Shown here: positions 21,356-31,791 of the stretch, piece by piece
Layout: each line of letters opens with the position of its first letter
Numbering within the stretch: the stretch's first letter is position 1
NCBI GenBank assembly: GCA_964035015.1
Contig: OZ035997.1
Location: 20,459,063 to 20,523,062, forward strand
DNA: 64,000 bases
Origin: Corallium rubrum
Taxonomy: Eukaryota > Cnidaria > Anthozoa > Scleralcyonacea > Coralliidae
Direction: 5' to 3'
Position numbers and translations under genes: made by a program
Notes under the pieces: model-generated
The model's input: only the letters and a program-made list of their open reading frames with translations
What the model was told of the DNA's origin: nothing
The model's database searches: none

Positions 21356-21371
21356 AGAGCTTGTTTCGAGC
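21356..21371. repeat. 16-bp motif next to minisatellite
   Basis: AGAGCTTGTTTCGAGC directly precedes the TA-rich minisatellite. Its exact complement (24,814-24,829) directly follows the pentamer array. Confidence 0.6.
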
Positions 21372-22118
21372 TATAATATATAATATATATATTATATATT
21401 ATATATTATATATTATATATTATATATTATATATTATATATTATATATTATATATTATATATTATATATTATATATTATATATTATATATTATATATTAT
21501 ATATTATATATTATATATTATATATTATATATTATATATTATATATTATATATTATATATTATATATTATATATTATATATTATATATTATATATTATAT
21601 ATTATATATTATATATTATATATTATATATTATATATTATATATTATATATTATATATTATATATTATATATTATATATTATATATTATATATTATATAT
21701 TATATATTATATATTATATATTATATATTATATATTATATATTATATATTATATATTATATATTATATATTATATATTATATATTATATATTATATATTA
21801 TATATTATATATTATATATTATATATTATATATTATATATTATATATTATATATTATATATTATATATTATATATTATATATTATATATTATATATTATA
21901 TATTATATATTATATATTATATATTATATATTATATATTATATATTATATATTATATATTATATATTATATATTATATATTATATATTATATATTATATA
22001 TTATATATTATATATTATATATTATATATTATATATTATATATTATATATTATATATTATATATTATATATTATATATTATATATTATATATTATATATT
22101 ATATATTATATATTATAT
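21372..22118. repeat. Minisatellite of about 7-bp units (ATATATT)n
   Basis: About 105 nearly identical 7-bp units. Its 284-residue open frame (IIYYILY repeated) is an artefact, because 7-bp units return to frame every 21 bases. Confidence 0.9.
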
Positions 22119-22745
22119 TCCGACAAAATTGAAGATCGATTAATGTAATTTAATGAGTTACGTAGATAGATCCCAACTCCACCACCATTACGATTTCTAT
22201 CAAGCCGGATTAATTCATACCCTTTAAGCCTTATTTGATTGTTGGAAATTGACTTATCAAGCCTAGTTTCATTGATGGCTAGAAGATCGAGATTTTGGTT
22301 TTCTATCCATATACGTAACTCATCAATATGAAAAATTAAACTGGTTATATTAAGTGAGGCCATCTTAAAACCTCTTATATCTGGAATAGTACTTACATTT
22401 AGAGACGTACCTTAACGAAAGGTACCTCAAGCTGCTTACGGTGGTTTATGAATGTGAGTGTGTTCTCACCCTCCTTAGGCATTTTTATAGCCTGTTTGCC
22501 ATTCACCACAATACAGTTCTCACTATGGGCTGATAGTATATCACCTGAGCTGAAGCATTGTAGGCAATGCATGCAGAATCACATAGCTTGATCATCTTTT
22601 CTGAAATCTCTTGGGGGCTGTTGTGGACATCAGGTTTTTGTTCAAGCGTAGGTATAATATAGTGAGTCATGCCTTCCAACTTTGAACCAGCAATTGATCG
22701 AACAGTTATTTTGTTCGTTTTATCGCTCATTCGCCATTTGCTCAA
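22106..22745 (-). pseudogene. LINE fragment: esterase-like end and AP endonuclease start
   Basis: Minus strand. The frame at 22,745-22,503 resembles the esterase/lipase-like domain in ORF1 of CR1/L2-type LINEs (SIAGSKLEGMTHYIIPTL, then SPQEISEKMIKL). The middle, with the expected GTND motif, is missing. The frame at 22,363-22,106 is the start of an apurinic endonuclease (NITSL, LDLLAINETRLD, GGGVGIYLR). It breaks off at the minisatellite, so RT is lost. Confidence 0.7.
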
Positions 22746-23360
22746 ATAAGCTCCAAATGCAGAATTATCGGTAAAAATGATCTTTCAGACGTAAAACTAG
22801 CAACAAAACACATTTGGAATGATTCCATCAACTTTTGTATTTTGGCAGTTTTGCCACATTCAAAATGTTGAAAAACGTTTACCTAACCGAATTGACTATG
22901 TGATGAAAAGGGAGTCGAACAAAATACTAAACCCACACTTATAGGTTGTTCTGGTTTACTTTTACTATCGTTGTCAACTTCAGTTGTTCTAAATAAGCAC
23001 AAAATAGTAGAAACTTGTGTTTTATTGGCCCGCGTATTAAATGTCAACCTAAGGTCTCACAACGTATTGTAAGTTCTCACAACGTATCGTAAGGTCTCAC
23101 AACGTCTCACAATGCAAAGTAAGGTCTCCCAACGTAAAGTCTTGCAACCGCGTATATCGTCTTTCAGCCAAGAGTAACAGTTTTTTTAGAATGTGGCAAA
23201 ACTGACAAAATACAAAAGTTGAGGGAATCATTCCAAATGTGTTGTGTTGCTAGTTTTACGTCTGAAAGATCATTTTTACCGATAATTCTGCATTTGGAGC
23301 TTATTTGAGAAAAAAAATTTTTTCGACTCAGAATCGCGAGATAAACGTTTTTCAACATTT
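22742..23360. repeat. Inverted repeat of about 130-bp arms
   Basis: Left arm about 22,742-22,883 and right arm about 23,185-23,360 share GCAGAATTATCGGTAAAAAT in opposite orientation. The loop holds direct repeats of AAGGTCTCACAACGT at 23,050-23,140. Confidence 0.7.
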
Positions 23361-23458
23361 TGAAAGTCGCAAAACTATAATTTTGCCAATTAGAAAAATC
23401 AAATCAAATAAAACAACACAAAATAAAATAAAATGAAATACATAATAAAATAATAAAA

Positions 23459-23660
23459 TAGCATACGATCTTCTTTCAGTATTTACGCCAGTAATTTCGC
23501 TACTTTGTTCTCCGACGACTTCTCCCTGACTGGAACCACTTTCAAGACCAAGGTTCTCTGGCTGGTTTTCACCTTCATTTGTTCCACAATATATGTCAGG
23601 CGAGGTTTCCATCAAATCAACTTGGATAATTTTAGTTTTTTGCCCCGAAACATGTCGCTT
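23459..23660 (-). CDS. Possible exon, unrecognised
   Basis: A minus-strand frame of about 70 residues with balanced composition (ends near SSEITGVNTERRS), a donor-like GTATGC after it and an acceptor-like CATAAG before it. Continuation beyond the donor is hydrophobic simple sequence. No family recognised; it could belong to a mobile element. Confidence 0.25.
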
Positions 23661-23733
23661 ATGACATGAGTAACACAAATGAACAGCATCTCAACAATAA
23701 CATGCTTACTTTTTTATCATATAGTGGCAGACA

Positions 23734-23946
23734 TCACAACATTACACTGATTATTCTAACGCAAAAGTTTAACAGTGTGGCGACCGGTATAAGAGACAAC
23801 ACAACAAGGCTGATATTTTTTAGAAGAGAAGCATGAAGGTGCTTAGGGATGATTTCTTCGGGCACATCGCAGACAGTGAAACGGAGAAGTCTATCATTGC
23901 GCAGCTTGCCATTGGTAAATACCTTGATATCACACTTAATGCGCAT
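23734..23946 (-). CDS. Unrecognised 70-residue ORF
   Basis: Reads MRIKCDIKVFTNGKLRNDRL at the start, with a hydrophobic stretch near residues 44-68. No family recognised. It diverges from the 23,986 ORF with about 40 bp between. Confidence 0.25.
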   Translation of the reverse strand: MRIKCDIKVFTNGKLRNDRLLRFTVCDVPEEIIPKHLHASLLKNISLVVLSLIPVATLLNFCVRIISVML

Positions 23947-23985
23947 CCGCCGACCTATACGGTTAAATGAAATATGCTCTAATGT

Positions 23986-24141
23986 ATGACGAAGAAGGAA
24001 GGTAGGCGCAATAAGACTGAGCCAGTTGTTATTGAAGACGAGTCCGTTGATAAACTAGTAGATGAGCTACAGATTATGGAAAAGAGTATTGTCAGCACTG
24101 AGGAACCAGTAGCACAGATACCAGACGTGAAGACCTATTGA
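23986..24141 (+). CDS. Unrecognised 51-residue acidic ORF
   Basis: Starts MTKKEGRRNKTEPVVIEDES and continues with acidic helix-like residues to a TGA. The composition is protein-like, but no family is known. Downstream frame shifts into the segment shared with 19.5 kb, so it may be a broken gene of the same mobile block. Confidence 0.3.
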   Translation: MTKKEGRRNKTEPVVIEDESVDKLVDELQIMEKSIVSTEEPVAQIPDVKTY

Positions 24142-24212
24142 AGGCGTCTGAAGAAGGTTACATCATGGTTACTAGGCTTTCTGTTAATAAGAACGATATA
24201 AACAAGATTCTC

Positions 24213-24340
24213 GCACGTGCAGAACACAAAAGGGAAAGCTCGTTAAAGTTACTAATGACCTAAATCTAACCGAATTTGCATACACTGTAGAATATGTAAT
24301 TATTTATGGGGTTGTGAAAGGATAATAAGGGGTACCTTTA
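24213..24340 (+). repeat. Paralogous segment shared with 19,485-19,640
   Basis: Second copy of the KVTND-containing segment, in the same orientation relative to the RING copy as in the first block. Confidence 0.45.
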
Positions 24341-24538
24341 TTTTAGCAACGGTTGAAATTCGTAGCGGATCCTGTAGAAAAGCAAAAAATAAGAAATAAA
24401 AAAATAAATCCTATGGTAAGAATAGAATATCTCTACATCCATATGTGTCTTACATATTATTACTTTCATAATTCTCAGATTTATTTAACTTCGTACTTAC
24501 TTAGAATAATTTCTCTTCGTCTGCTGTCCTTGCCCTGT

Positions 24539-24598
24539 GCTGTGCTGTGCTGTGCTGTGCTGTGCTGTGCTGTGCTGTGCTGTGCTGTGCTGTGCCGT
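24539..24598. repeat. Pentamer array (TGTGC)n
   Basis: About ten units of TGTGC, followed by degenerate TGTACTGTGA steps. Confidence 0.9.
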
Positions 24599-24655
24599 CC
24601 TGTACTGTGATGTACTGTGATGTACTGCAACTGCAACTGCATTGTACTGCACGGT

Positions 24656-24805
24656 ACTGTCCTGTCCTGTCCTGTCCTGTCCTGTCCTGTCCTGTCCTGT
24701 CCTGTCCTGTCCTGTCCTGTCCTGTCCTGTCCTGTCCTGTCCTGTCCTGTCCTGTCCTGTCCTGTCCTGTCCTGTCCTGTCCTGTCCTGTCCTGTCCTGT
24801 CCTGT
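24656..24805. repeat. Pentamer array (CCTGT)n
   Basis: About 29 nearly perfect CCTGT units. Frames in it (SCPVL, RTGQD repeats) are artefacts. Confidence 0.95.
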
Positions 24806-24825
24806 ACTGTACTGCTCGAAACAAG

Positions 24826-24939
24826 CTCTGTGTCTGGATTCTCAGCGGTTATCAAGAACCCAAACAGTTGAAATGTTTTATTTGGTAGAATTAGGTCTGG
24901 TGATGGTAGTACCCCAACTTGATCCATACTCATCCGCAA
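24826..24939 (-). pseudogene. 5' fragment of the RING-protein gene
   Basis: First 38 codons of the 20,346-20,825 gene with two substitutions, cut exactly where the 16-bp motif and CCTGT array begin. The upstream 80 bp are also shared, so this is a segmental duplication truncated by the satellite. Confidence 0.8.
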
Positions 24940-25618
24940 TGTTTGAGTGTATTTGTGATGTTATTTGGTTCGTTCCGCATTTATAATGTTGGAACATGTT
25001 CACTCTACTTATCGTTAATCATTTCATGTCAAACTGAACGTTTTGATGTTGTATTTTCTTTAAACGTCTTTGTCAATTATGAAGATAATGGCTATTGTCC
25101 ACTTCGGAGGGTATACATCAACTCTAGCAATTAAGCCCACACGATCAAACATTTATTCGCACCCTAAATCTAGGAGGTGTTTTTCATAACGATGCCTATA
25201 TTTGTGGAAACTTATCAAAATACTATATTTTTAATACTAAACTTGTAATTTAGAGCTTGCACTACCCCATATTCCTCACTCTTTTTATACAATGCATGCG
25301 TATTCCAGAACGTATACGCCTCATTAAATATTCAACTTACTATTTATTCATTCTCAGGCTCCTTTGGGACCCTCTAACCCTAATCTCATTATCCATACGT
25401 CATTATTTCTCAGGCTCCTTTGGGCCGTAGTAACCCTAGCTCTTATCCATCCCCTAAACCCTAGTTGTCACTCAACCCCCGGTTTTTATTACGTTATAAC
25501 CGACTATTTATGCATACGTCATCACAACCGACAGCTCTCCGAGTATTTTGGCACTCGACTTATATAAGTTATGGTAACCAACTTTCATTTATACACTTTA
25601 CGGTAAACGTTTGACAAG

Positions 25619-25798
25619 ATGGATATTATTTATGACGAACTAAGGAAAAATAACATTGACATCGATAAAGACACTCTGTCTTTTCACTTAGAATCCTTAC
25701 TTACCGAACAACAGGGGTTGTACGATTGTGTAAACGGTCGAATCTGTGGAGATAACTTGGTGAATATTCACAGGGAGATGCAGGCGAGAGGAGGATGA
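25619..25798 (+). CDS. Small viral-element protein, left copy
   Basis: 59 residues starting MDIIYDELRKNNIDIDKDTL and ending just inside a GGA repeat. The right-arm copy (31,579-31,791) is nearly the same but runs on into the repeat as Gly/Glu/Arg. So the true C-terminus is probably lost in both. Function unknown. It reads toward the ATPase gene and has about 250 bp of AT-rich upstream sequence. Confidence 0.5.
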   Translation: MDIIYDELRKNNIDIDKDTLSFHLESLLTEQQGLYDCVNGRICGDNLVNIHREMQARGG

Positions 25799-25845
25799 GG
25801 AGGAGAAGGAGGAGGAGGAGGAGGAGGAGAAAGAGGAGGAGGAAC
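25789..25845. repeat. GGAGGA tract at gene junction, left arm
   Basis: Purine repeat between the small gene and the ATPase 3' end; its counterpart is at 31,529-31,625. Confidence 0.85.
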
Positions 25846-25932
25846 AAATAAACACACACACATACATACAAAAGCATTTAGCTTAAAAATATTTATTTCG
25901 GTTTTCGTTCAAACATATACATATAAAAAGTT

Positions 25933-27280
25933 TTAGTAAGGTCTGTTTCTTAGATTATATTTAGGCGTTTTTATTTTAAAGGTAGCGTGATAGTCTTTCT
26001 TGTCCTCTGGTGATAATTGCGATACATCTTCTTTTGTCATGGGTAAATATTTTGATCTAGTCATCAATAGACGATGTTCATACTCTTCTCTATCATCTGG
26101 GGTCATCTTTGGCAAGTCGCTTTCTTTCCAATCCGAAGAGCTTTCCCAATTATGAAAGAAATTATGTTTAATTATGTTTAAGCGTCGGTTGTTCAACTTT
26201 TGGAAGCGGTGTTACAAAATAGGTTTTAGGTGTAGCAGGGAAACCCCACGGAAGATCGTCAGTTTCTTGCTTTATCTCTGGTGTCAAATTTTCTGTATTT
26301 TGCTGAGTTTGAAGATTAGTCAGAGGTTGAGCCTGATTTTTCAGTTGGTTTTGAAACGTCAGAAAACGTCTTAGCTGATTGGGGTAAAGTATGTTCTTTT
26401 CTTCAGGTGTTAACTGTGGCGCTTGTACAATATCTTGCATTTTTTGTTCTGTATTGTACATGGCATTAACAATCGGAGGTAATTGATAGGATTGCTTTTG
26501 TATGAAACTACCCAGCTGTTGCTGCAGGCTGGAGCTATTTTCTCCAGGTAGAACATTGGTCTTGAGGCGATGATCGTCGTCCGCGGTCGGTTTCAGATCA
26601 AGCATTAAATAACCATGAGGACGAGTTGTGGCTTCCTCGTAACTCTTCATAAATTCATGGACATGACCTGGGTTCACCTGCAGTGCCAAGACAGAAATTT
26701 GTTGCTTATCCCTCGGAGACTTGAATAGTACGATATAGTGTGCGTTGAGGCTGATGTTTCTTGTTTCTTTGCCTTGGTGAAATATATTCTGAACAATGTA
26801 GATCACGGAGAGATTCCTGTGATGACTTCCCTTAGTAAATATATTAGCAATACGTTTATCTCTTCCTGACTGATCCATGAGATCATCGAGGACGATCAGG
26901 TTACGTTGAGAGACTTCAAGAAAATTATCTGAGTCAATGTCGGAAGGTATACCCTCATAGAATTCGATGCCTGGTATTGTTTTGATCATTTCTAAATACA
27001 TGGGCTGCCATTGCCCATGACACCAAATGATACGTTCGGGAGGAGGATTAATCTTAGTTTTGGCGTTTTCCAGAAGCGTTTTTACCCATACTGTTTTACC
27101 ACTCTGAATACACCCTGCAACAATGCATGTGAACGGATGCTGCATGACTGTTGCGTCATTGAGAAGATGTGCTGGTCTTGAATAAGTACTGTTTTTATGG
27201 AAATTGTTTATATGACGTTGCATGTTGAATAGTGTAGAAAACGTTTTTCCACAAGTGCTGCAGACATGAGACATGTTCAC
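25933..27280 (-). pseudogene. A32/FtsK-like packaging ATPase with C2H2 finger, left copy
   Basis: Main frame 27,280-26,168 (370 residues). Residues 7-28 form a C2H2 finger (C7, C10, H23, H28). Walker A is G56-x4-GKT63, and Walker B ends in the acidic pair D132-D133. Such ATPases pump viral DNA into capsids. A 10-base tandem duplication near 26,170 ends this frame early. The remaining C-terminal 70 or so residues lie in another frame (26,195-25,933). The catalytic part is otherwise intact. The right-arm copy carries a different lesion. Confidence 0.75.
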
Positions 27281-27330
27281 TCGTTGAAGAGCATGAGCAG
27301 AATAAATATTTCTAGAGAATGTCTTATTAT

Positions 27331-27793
27331 TTATTTCTCCTCCTCCTCTTTCTCCTCCTCTTTCTGCTCCTCCTCCTCCTCTTTCTCCTCCTCCTCCTCT
27401 TTCTCTTTCTCCTCCTCCCCTTTCTCCTCCTCCTCCTCCTCTTTCTCCTCCTCCTCCTCCTCTTTCTCCTCCTCCTCCTCCTCCTCCTCTTTCTTCTCTT
27501 TCTCCTCCTCCTCCTCTTTCTCCTCCTCCTCCTCCTCCTCCTCTTTCTCCTCCTCCCCCTCTTTCTCCTCCTCCTCCTCCTCCTCTTTCGCCTCCTCTTT
27601 CTCCTCCTCCTCCTCCTCCTCCTCTTTCTCCTCCTCCTCTTTTTCTTCTTTCTCCTCCTCTTTCTCTTCCTCCTCCTCCTCTTTCTCCTCCTCCTCCTCC
27701 TCCACTTTCTCCTCCTCCTCCTCCACCTCTTTCTCCTCCTCCTCCTCCTCCTCTCTTTCTTCTCCTCTTTCTTCTCCTCCTCCTCCTCCTCTT
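27331..27793. repeat. CTCCTC/TTTCTCC tract, left arm
   Basis: About 460 bp of pyrimidine-rich repeat between ATPase and hydrophobic-tail gene. Long Ser-, Leu- or Glu-rich frames across it are artefacts. Confidence 0.95.
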
Positions 27794-27848
27794 AAAATGT
27801 GTGTTTTGGTAGCGTTTTCCTCATTTAGACACTGACTGTCAAATAGAG

Positions 27849-28415
27849 CAGAGGCGGACTGGTCCACCGGGATACAGGGAAATTTCCTGGTGCGCCCCCT
27901 TGTTTTTCGCTTCAGGCGCCCCCACAAAGACAATTAACAAAATACAGCTTATAACGTAAACATGAAATACAGTTGTTACTAGTTGCATTGCAAGACTACA
28001 AGTCGTAAACTACAAACACAATGATATACAATATGTATTTTCTAAACGACTTACTCTGCATGTAATTGTATTATCTTTTCTTTGTTATTCACTTTTCATA
28101 AGATGTATACTGTGTAATACATTTTGTAACTCTAAGATTAAGAGTAGTTGAATCCTGGAACAGTAATCCACTTGTGACTTAAATATTACTCATAGTATAT
28201 AATATATTATTCAGTGTCTATTAAATGTTGTAGTCACAAAAATATATGGGCACATCGAGGAAATACAATTTCAGAGGCTCAAAAATTTCCTAGAGGCCGG
28301 AACGCCCCGGGCGCACACCCTGGCCAAGACCCTTAGAACATTCAGGCTTTACAGTCAACCAGGCGCCCCTTTCGTATAATTTCCCGGTAACTTTTCTGCT
28401 GCCAGTCCGCCCCTG
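27849..28415. mobile_element. hAT-type MITE, 567 bp
   Basis: Ends CAGAGGCGGACTGG and, inverted, CAGGGGCGGACTGG. 8-bp target duplication AAATAGAG (27,841-27,848; 28,416-28,423). The right arm of the palindrome has the empty site with a single AAATAGAG near 29,577. 8-bp duplications and CAGGGGCGG-like ends fit the hAT superfamily. No coding capacity. Confidence 0.93.
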
Positions 28416-28423
28416 AAATAGAG

Positions 28424-28741
28424 ATGTTGATGAAAAAGCACAAACCGTTTCTTGAACTTTTATGCACAAGTGAACCTATTCAACAGCGAGCTCTGTTGGA
28501 GACTGCAAGCCCCGAGCAAATTAGATGCATTTGTGATTGTATGTTGAACTTTTGGTCAATGCAGTATCAATTATCACCTGCTTTGCTTGAAGACGTTAAG
28601 CCTTATAGCGACGATATATCAACTTTGGCTAGTCCCCGAAGTAGTTTTATGAGAAAAAAGGAGATATTGATTCAAAAAGGTGCAGGATTTCTTGATGTCT
28701 TACTTGGTCCTGCTTTAGACGGACTCACAGAACTATTATAA
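28424..28741 (+). CDS. Small viral-element protein with SPEQIR motif
   Basis: 105 residues: basic start (MKKHKPF), a helix with SPEQIRCICDCMLN (near residue 30), a KKEILIQKGAGFL stretch and a hydrophobic C-terminus. Proteins of this layout recur in Polinton/adintovirus-like elements of invertebrates and have been likened to small virion core or membrane-active proteins; that assignment is from memory and tentative. The hAT duplication ends directly before its ATG. The mirror copy carries a nonsense codon. Confidence 0.5.
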   Translation: MLMKKHKPFLELLCTSEPIQQRALLETASPEQIRCICDCMLNFWSMQYQLSPALLEDVKPYSDDISTLASPRSSFMRKKEILIQKGAGFLDVLLGPALDGLTELL

Positions 28742-28773
28742 AAGAACGATATTTTGTTCGAAACCTGAACGCG

Positions 28774-29179
28774 ATGGGAGAAAGATTACATGATGATTTT
28801 CGTGTTAAAGAAATACTGTCACACTTTGACTACGGAGTCGATGAAGCGACAGCGTCTTCTCTGCTGAATAGTTTACTCGCGTCCTATGTCAACTTAACAT
28901 GGAATCCCAAAGGAGAAATTGTGTATCAAGGAAGAACTATACTGACCAAACACAAAAATAGCCGAATTGGTAGAATACTGCGTATCACCTTACTTCTCAG
29001 GAATTCCCGAACCAGCTGGTCTAAATGTATTTGTAAAAGGACTCGCCGACATTAACATTGACAAAAACCTTATTGAAAATGTTCGAGTGCTGACAATGTT
29101 GGCGCAGGCAGAAGAAGAAACAGAATCAGAGAGCGAAAACGAAGAAACTTCCTCCGAAGAAGATTCAGAACTTCTTTAA
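28774..29179 (+). pseudogene. Viral-element protein with acidic tail, frameshifted
   Basis: Starts MGERLHDDFRVKEILSHFDY. The frame changes at about 28,960-28,970, after which the second frame continues (FVKGLADINIDKNL) to a strongly acidic Ser/Glu tail and TAA at about 29,179. Most of it lies in the single-copy loop; only its first dozen codons are mirrored in the right arm. Function unknown. It follows the SPEQIR gene by 32 bp, in the same orientation. Confidence 0.5.
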
Positions 29180-29254
29180 CACGAAAATCATCATGTAATC
29201 TTTCTCCCATCGTGTTCAGGGTTCGAATGAGAGTCTTTACAAAATATCGTTCTT

Positions 29255-29572
29255 TTATAATAGTTCTGTGAGTCCGTCTAAAACAGGACCAAGTAAGACA
29301 TCAAGAAATCCTGCACCTTTTTGAACCAGTATCTCCTTTTTTCTCATAAAACTACTTCGGGGACTAGCCAAAGTTGATATGTCGTCGCTATAAAGCTTAA
29401 CGTCTTCAAGCAAAGCAGGTGATAATTGATACTGCATTGACCAAAAGTTCAACATACAATCACAAATGCATCTAATCTGCTCGGGGCTTACAGTCTCCAA
29501 CAAAGCTCACTGTTGAATAGGTTCACTTGTACATAAAAGTTCAAGAAACCGTTTGTGCTTTTTTATCAACAT
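29255..29572 (-). pseudogene. SPEQIR-type protein, right copy
   Basis: Mirror of 28,424-28,741. A CGA-to-TGA change about 26 codons in stops the frame; the rest (82 residues from an internal Met) is open. No hAT insertion here. Confidence 0.7.
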
Positions 29573-29627
29573 CTCTATTTGACAGTCAGTGTCTAGATGA
29601 GGAAGACGCTACCAAAACACACATTTT

Positions 29628-30127
29628 AAGAGGAGGAGGAGGAGGAAGAGGAGAAGAAAGAGGAGGAGAAAGAGGAGGAGGAGGAGGAGGAGAAAGAGGA
29701 GGAGGAGGAGAAAGAGGAGGAGGAGGAGAAAGAGGAAAAAGAGGAGGAGGAGGAGAAAGAGGAGGAGGAGGAAGAGAAAGAGGAGGAGGAGGAGAAAGAG
29801 AAGAAAGAGGAGGAGGATGAGGAGGAGAAAGAGGAGGAGGAGGAGGAGGAGGAGAAAGAGGAGGAGGAGGAGGAGGAGGAGAAAGAGGAGGAGGAGGAGA
29901 AAGAGAAGAAAGAGGAGGAGGATGAGGAGGAGGAGAAAGAGGAGGAGGAGAAAGAGGAGGAGGAGGAGGAGAAAGAGGAGGAGGAGGAGAAAGGGGAGGA
30001 GGAGAAAGAGGATGAGGAGGAAGAGGAGGAGAAAGAGGAGGAGGAGGAGGAGAAAGAGAAAGAGGAGGAGGAGGAGAAAGAAGAGGAGGAACAGAAAGAG
30101 GAGGAGAAAGAGGAGGAGGAGGAGAAA
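29628..30127. repeat. GGAGGA/GAAAGA tract, right arm
   Basis: About 500 bp of purine repeat, counterpart of 27,331-27,793 but different in length. Confidence 0.95.
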
Positions 30128-30180
30128 TAAATAATAAGACATTCTCTAGAAATATCTATTCTGCTCATGCTCTTCAACGA

Positions 30181-31516
30181 GTGAACATGTCTCATGTCTG
30201 CAGCACTTGTGGAAAAACGTTTTCTACACTATTCAACATGCAACGCCATATAAACAATTTCCATAAAAACAGTACTTATTCAAGACCAGCACATCTTCTC
30301 AATGACGCAACAGTCATTCAGCATCCGTTCACATGCATTGTTGCAAGGTGTATTCAGAGTGGTAAAACAGTATGGGTAAAAACGCTTCTGGAAAACGCCA
30401 AAACTACGATTAATCCTCCTCCCGAACGTATCATTTGGCGTTATGGGCAATGGCAGCCCATGTATTTAGAAATGATCAAAACAATACCAGGCATCGAATT
30501 CTATGAGCGTATACCTTCCGACATTGACTCTGATAATTTTCTTGAAGTCTCTCAACGTAACCTGATCGTCCTCGATGATCTCGGATCAGTCAGGAAGAGA
30601 TAAACGTATTGCTAATATATTTACTAAGGGAAGTCATCACGGGAATCTCTCCGTGATCTACATTGTTCAGAATATATTTCACCAAGGCAAAGAAACAAGA
30701 AACATCAGCCTCAACGCACACTATATCGTACTATTCAAGTCTCCGAGGGATAAGCAACAAATTTCTGTCTTGGCACGGCAGGTGAACCCAGGTCATGTCC
30801 ATGAATTTATGAAGAGTTACGAGGAAGCCACAACTCGTCCTCATGGTTATTTAATGCTTGATCTGAAACCGACCGCGGACGACGATCATCGCCTCAAGAC
30901 CAATGTTCTACCTGGAGAAAATAGCTCCAGCCTGCAGCAACAGCTGGGTAGTTTCATACAAAAGCAATCCTATCAATTTCCTCCGATTGTTAATGCCATG
31001 TTCAATACAGAACAAAAAATGCAAGATATTGTACAAGCGCCACAGTTAACACCTGAAGAAAAGAACATACTTTACTCCAATCAGCTAGGACGTTTTCTGA
31101 CGTTTCAAAACCAACTGCAAAATCAGGCTCAACCTCTGACTAATCTTCAAACTCAGCAAAATACAGAAAATTTGACACCAGAGATAAGGCAAGAAACTGA
31201 CGATCTTCCGTGGGGTTTCCCTGCTACACCTAAAACCTATTTTGTAACACCGCCTCCAAAAGTTGAACAACCGACGCTTAAACATAATTTCTTTCATAAT
31301 TGGGAAAGCTCTTCGGATTGGAAAGAAAGCGACTTGGCAAAGATGACCCCAGATGATAGAGAAGAGTATGAACATCGCCTATTGATGACTAGATCAAAAT
31401 ATTTACCCATGACAAAAGAAGATGTATCACAATTATCACCAGAAGACAAGAAAGACTATCACGCTACCTTTAAAATAAAAACGCCTAAATATAATCTAAG
31501 AAGCAGACCTTACTAA
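30181..31516 (+). pseudogene. A32/FtsK-like packaging ATPase, right copy
   Basis: Mirror of the left copy with the C-terminal part in frame. Two bases are missing at about 30,587, just after the Walker B DD pair, so it is split into frames 30,181-30,603 and 30,575-31,516. The first Walker A glycine is an arginine (ARCIQSGKT), which alone would likely disable nucleotide binding. C2H2 finger is intact. Confidence 0.75.
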
Positions 31517-31528
31517 AACTTTTTATAT

Positions 31529-31625
31529 GTTCCTCCTCCTCTTTCTCCTCCTCCTCTTTCTCCTCTTCCTCTTCCTCCTCATCCTCCTCCTCCTCCTCCT
31601 CTTTCTCCTCCTCCTCCTCTTCTCG
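31529..31625. repeat. CTCCTC tract, right arm
   Basis: Counterpart of 25,789-25,845, somewhat longer. Confidence 0.85.
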
Positions 31626-31791
31626 CCTGCATCTCCCTGTGAATATTCACCAAGTTATCTCCACAGATTCGACCGTTTACACAATCGTACAACCCCTGTT
31701 GTTCGGTAAGTAAGGATTCTAAGTGAAAAGACAGAGTGTCTTTATCGATGTCAATGTTATTTTTCCTTAGTTCGTCATAAATAATATCCAT
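31579..31791 (-). CDS. Small viral-element protein, right copy
   Basis: Same first 57 residues as the 25,619 copy (MDIIYDELRKN). The frame then runs into a GGAGGA repeat coding Gly/Glu/Arg. Function unknown. Confidence 0.45.
   Translation of the reverse strand: MDIIYDELRKNNIDIDKDTLSFHLESLLTEQQGLYDCVNGRICGDNLVNIHREMQARRGGGGERGGGGGG

Noticed and set aside
21289-22143. 284-residue ORF of IIYYILY repeats
   Set aside because: Made entirely by the 7-bp minisatellite; no codon bias or family.
24481-24986. SCPVL and RTGQD repeat ORFs on both strands
   Set aside because: Translation of pentamer arrays, open in several frames at once.
25364-25500. CCCTAA motifs suggesting telomere repeats
   Set aside because: Only scattered single units (CCCTAACCC-like), mirrored at 31,950-32,040 because of the palindrome; no tandem run.
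27266-30195. Long Ser-, Leu-, Glu- and Arg-rich ORFs
   Set aside because: Translation of GGAGAA-type simple repeats, open in nearly all frames.
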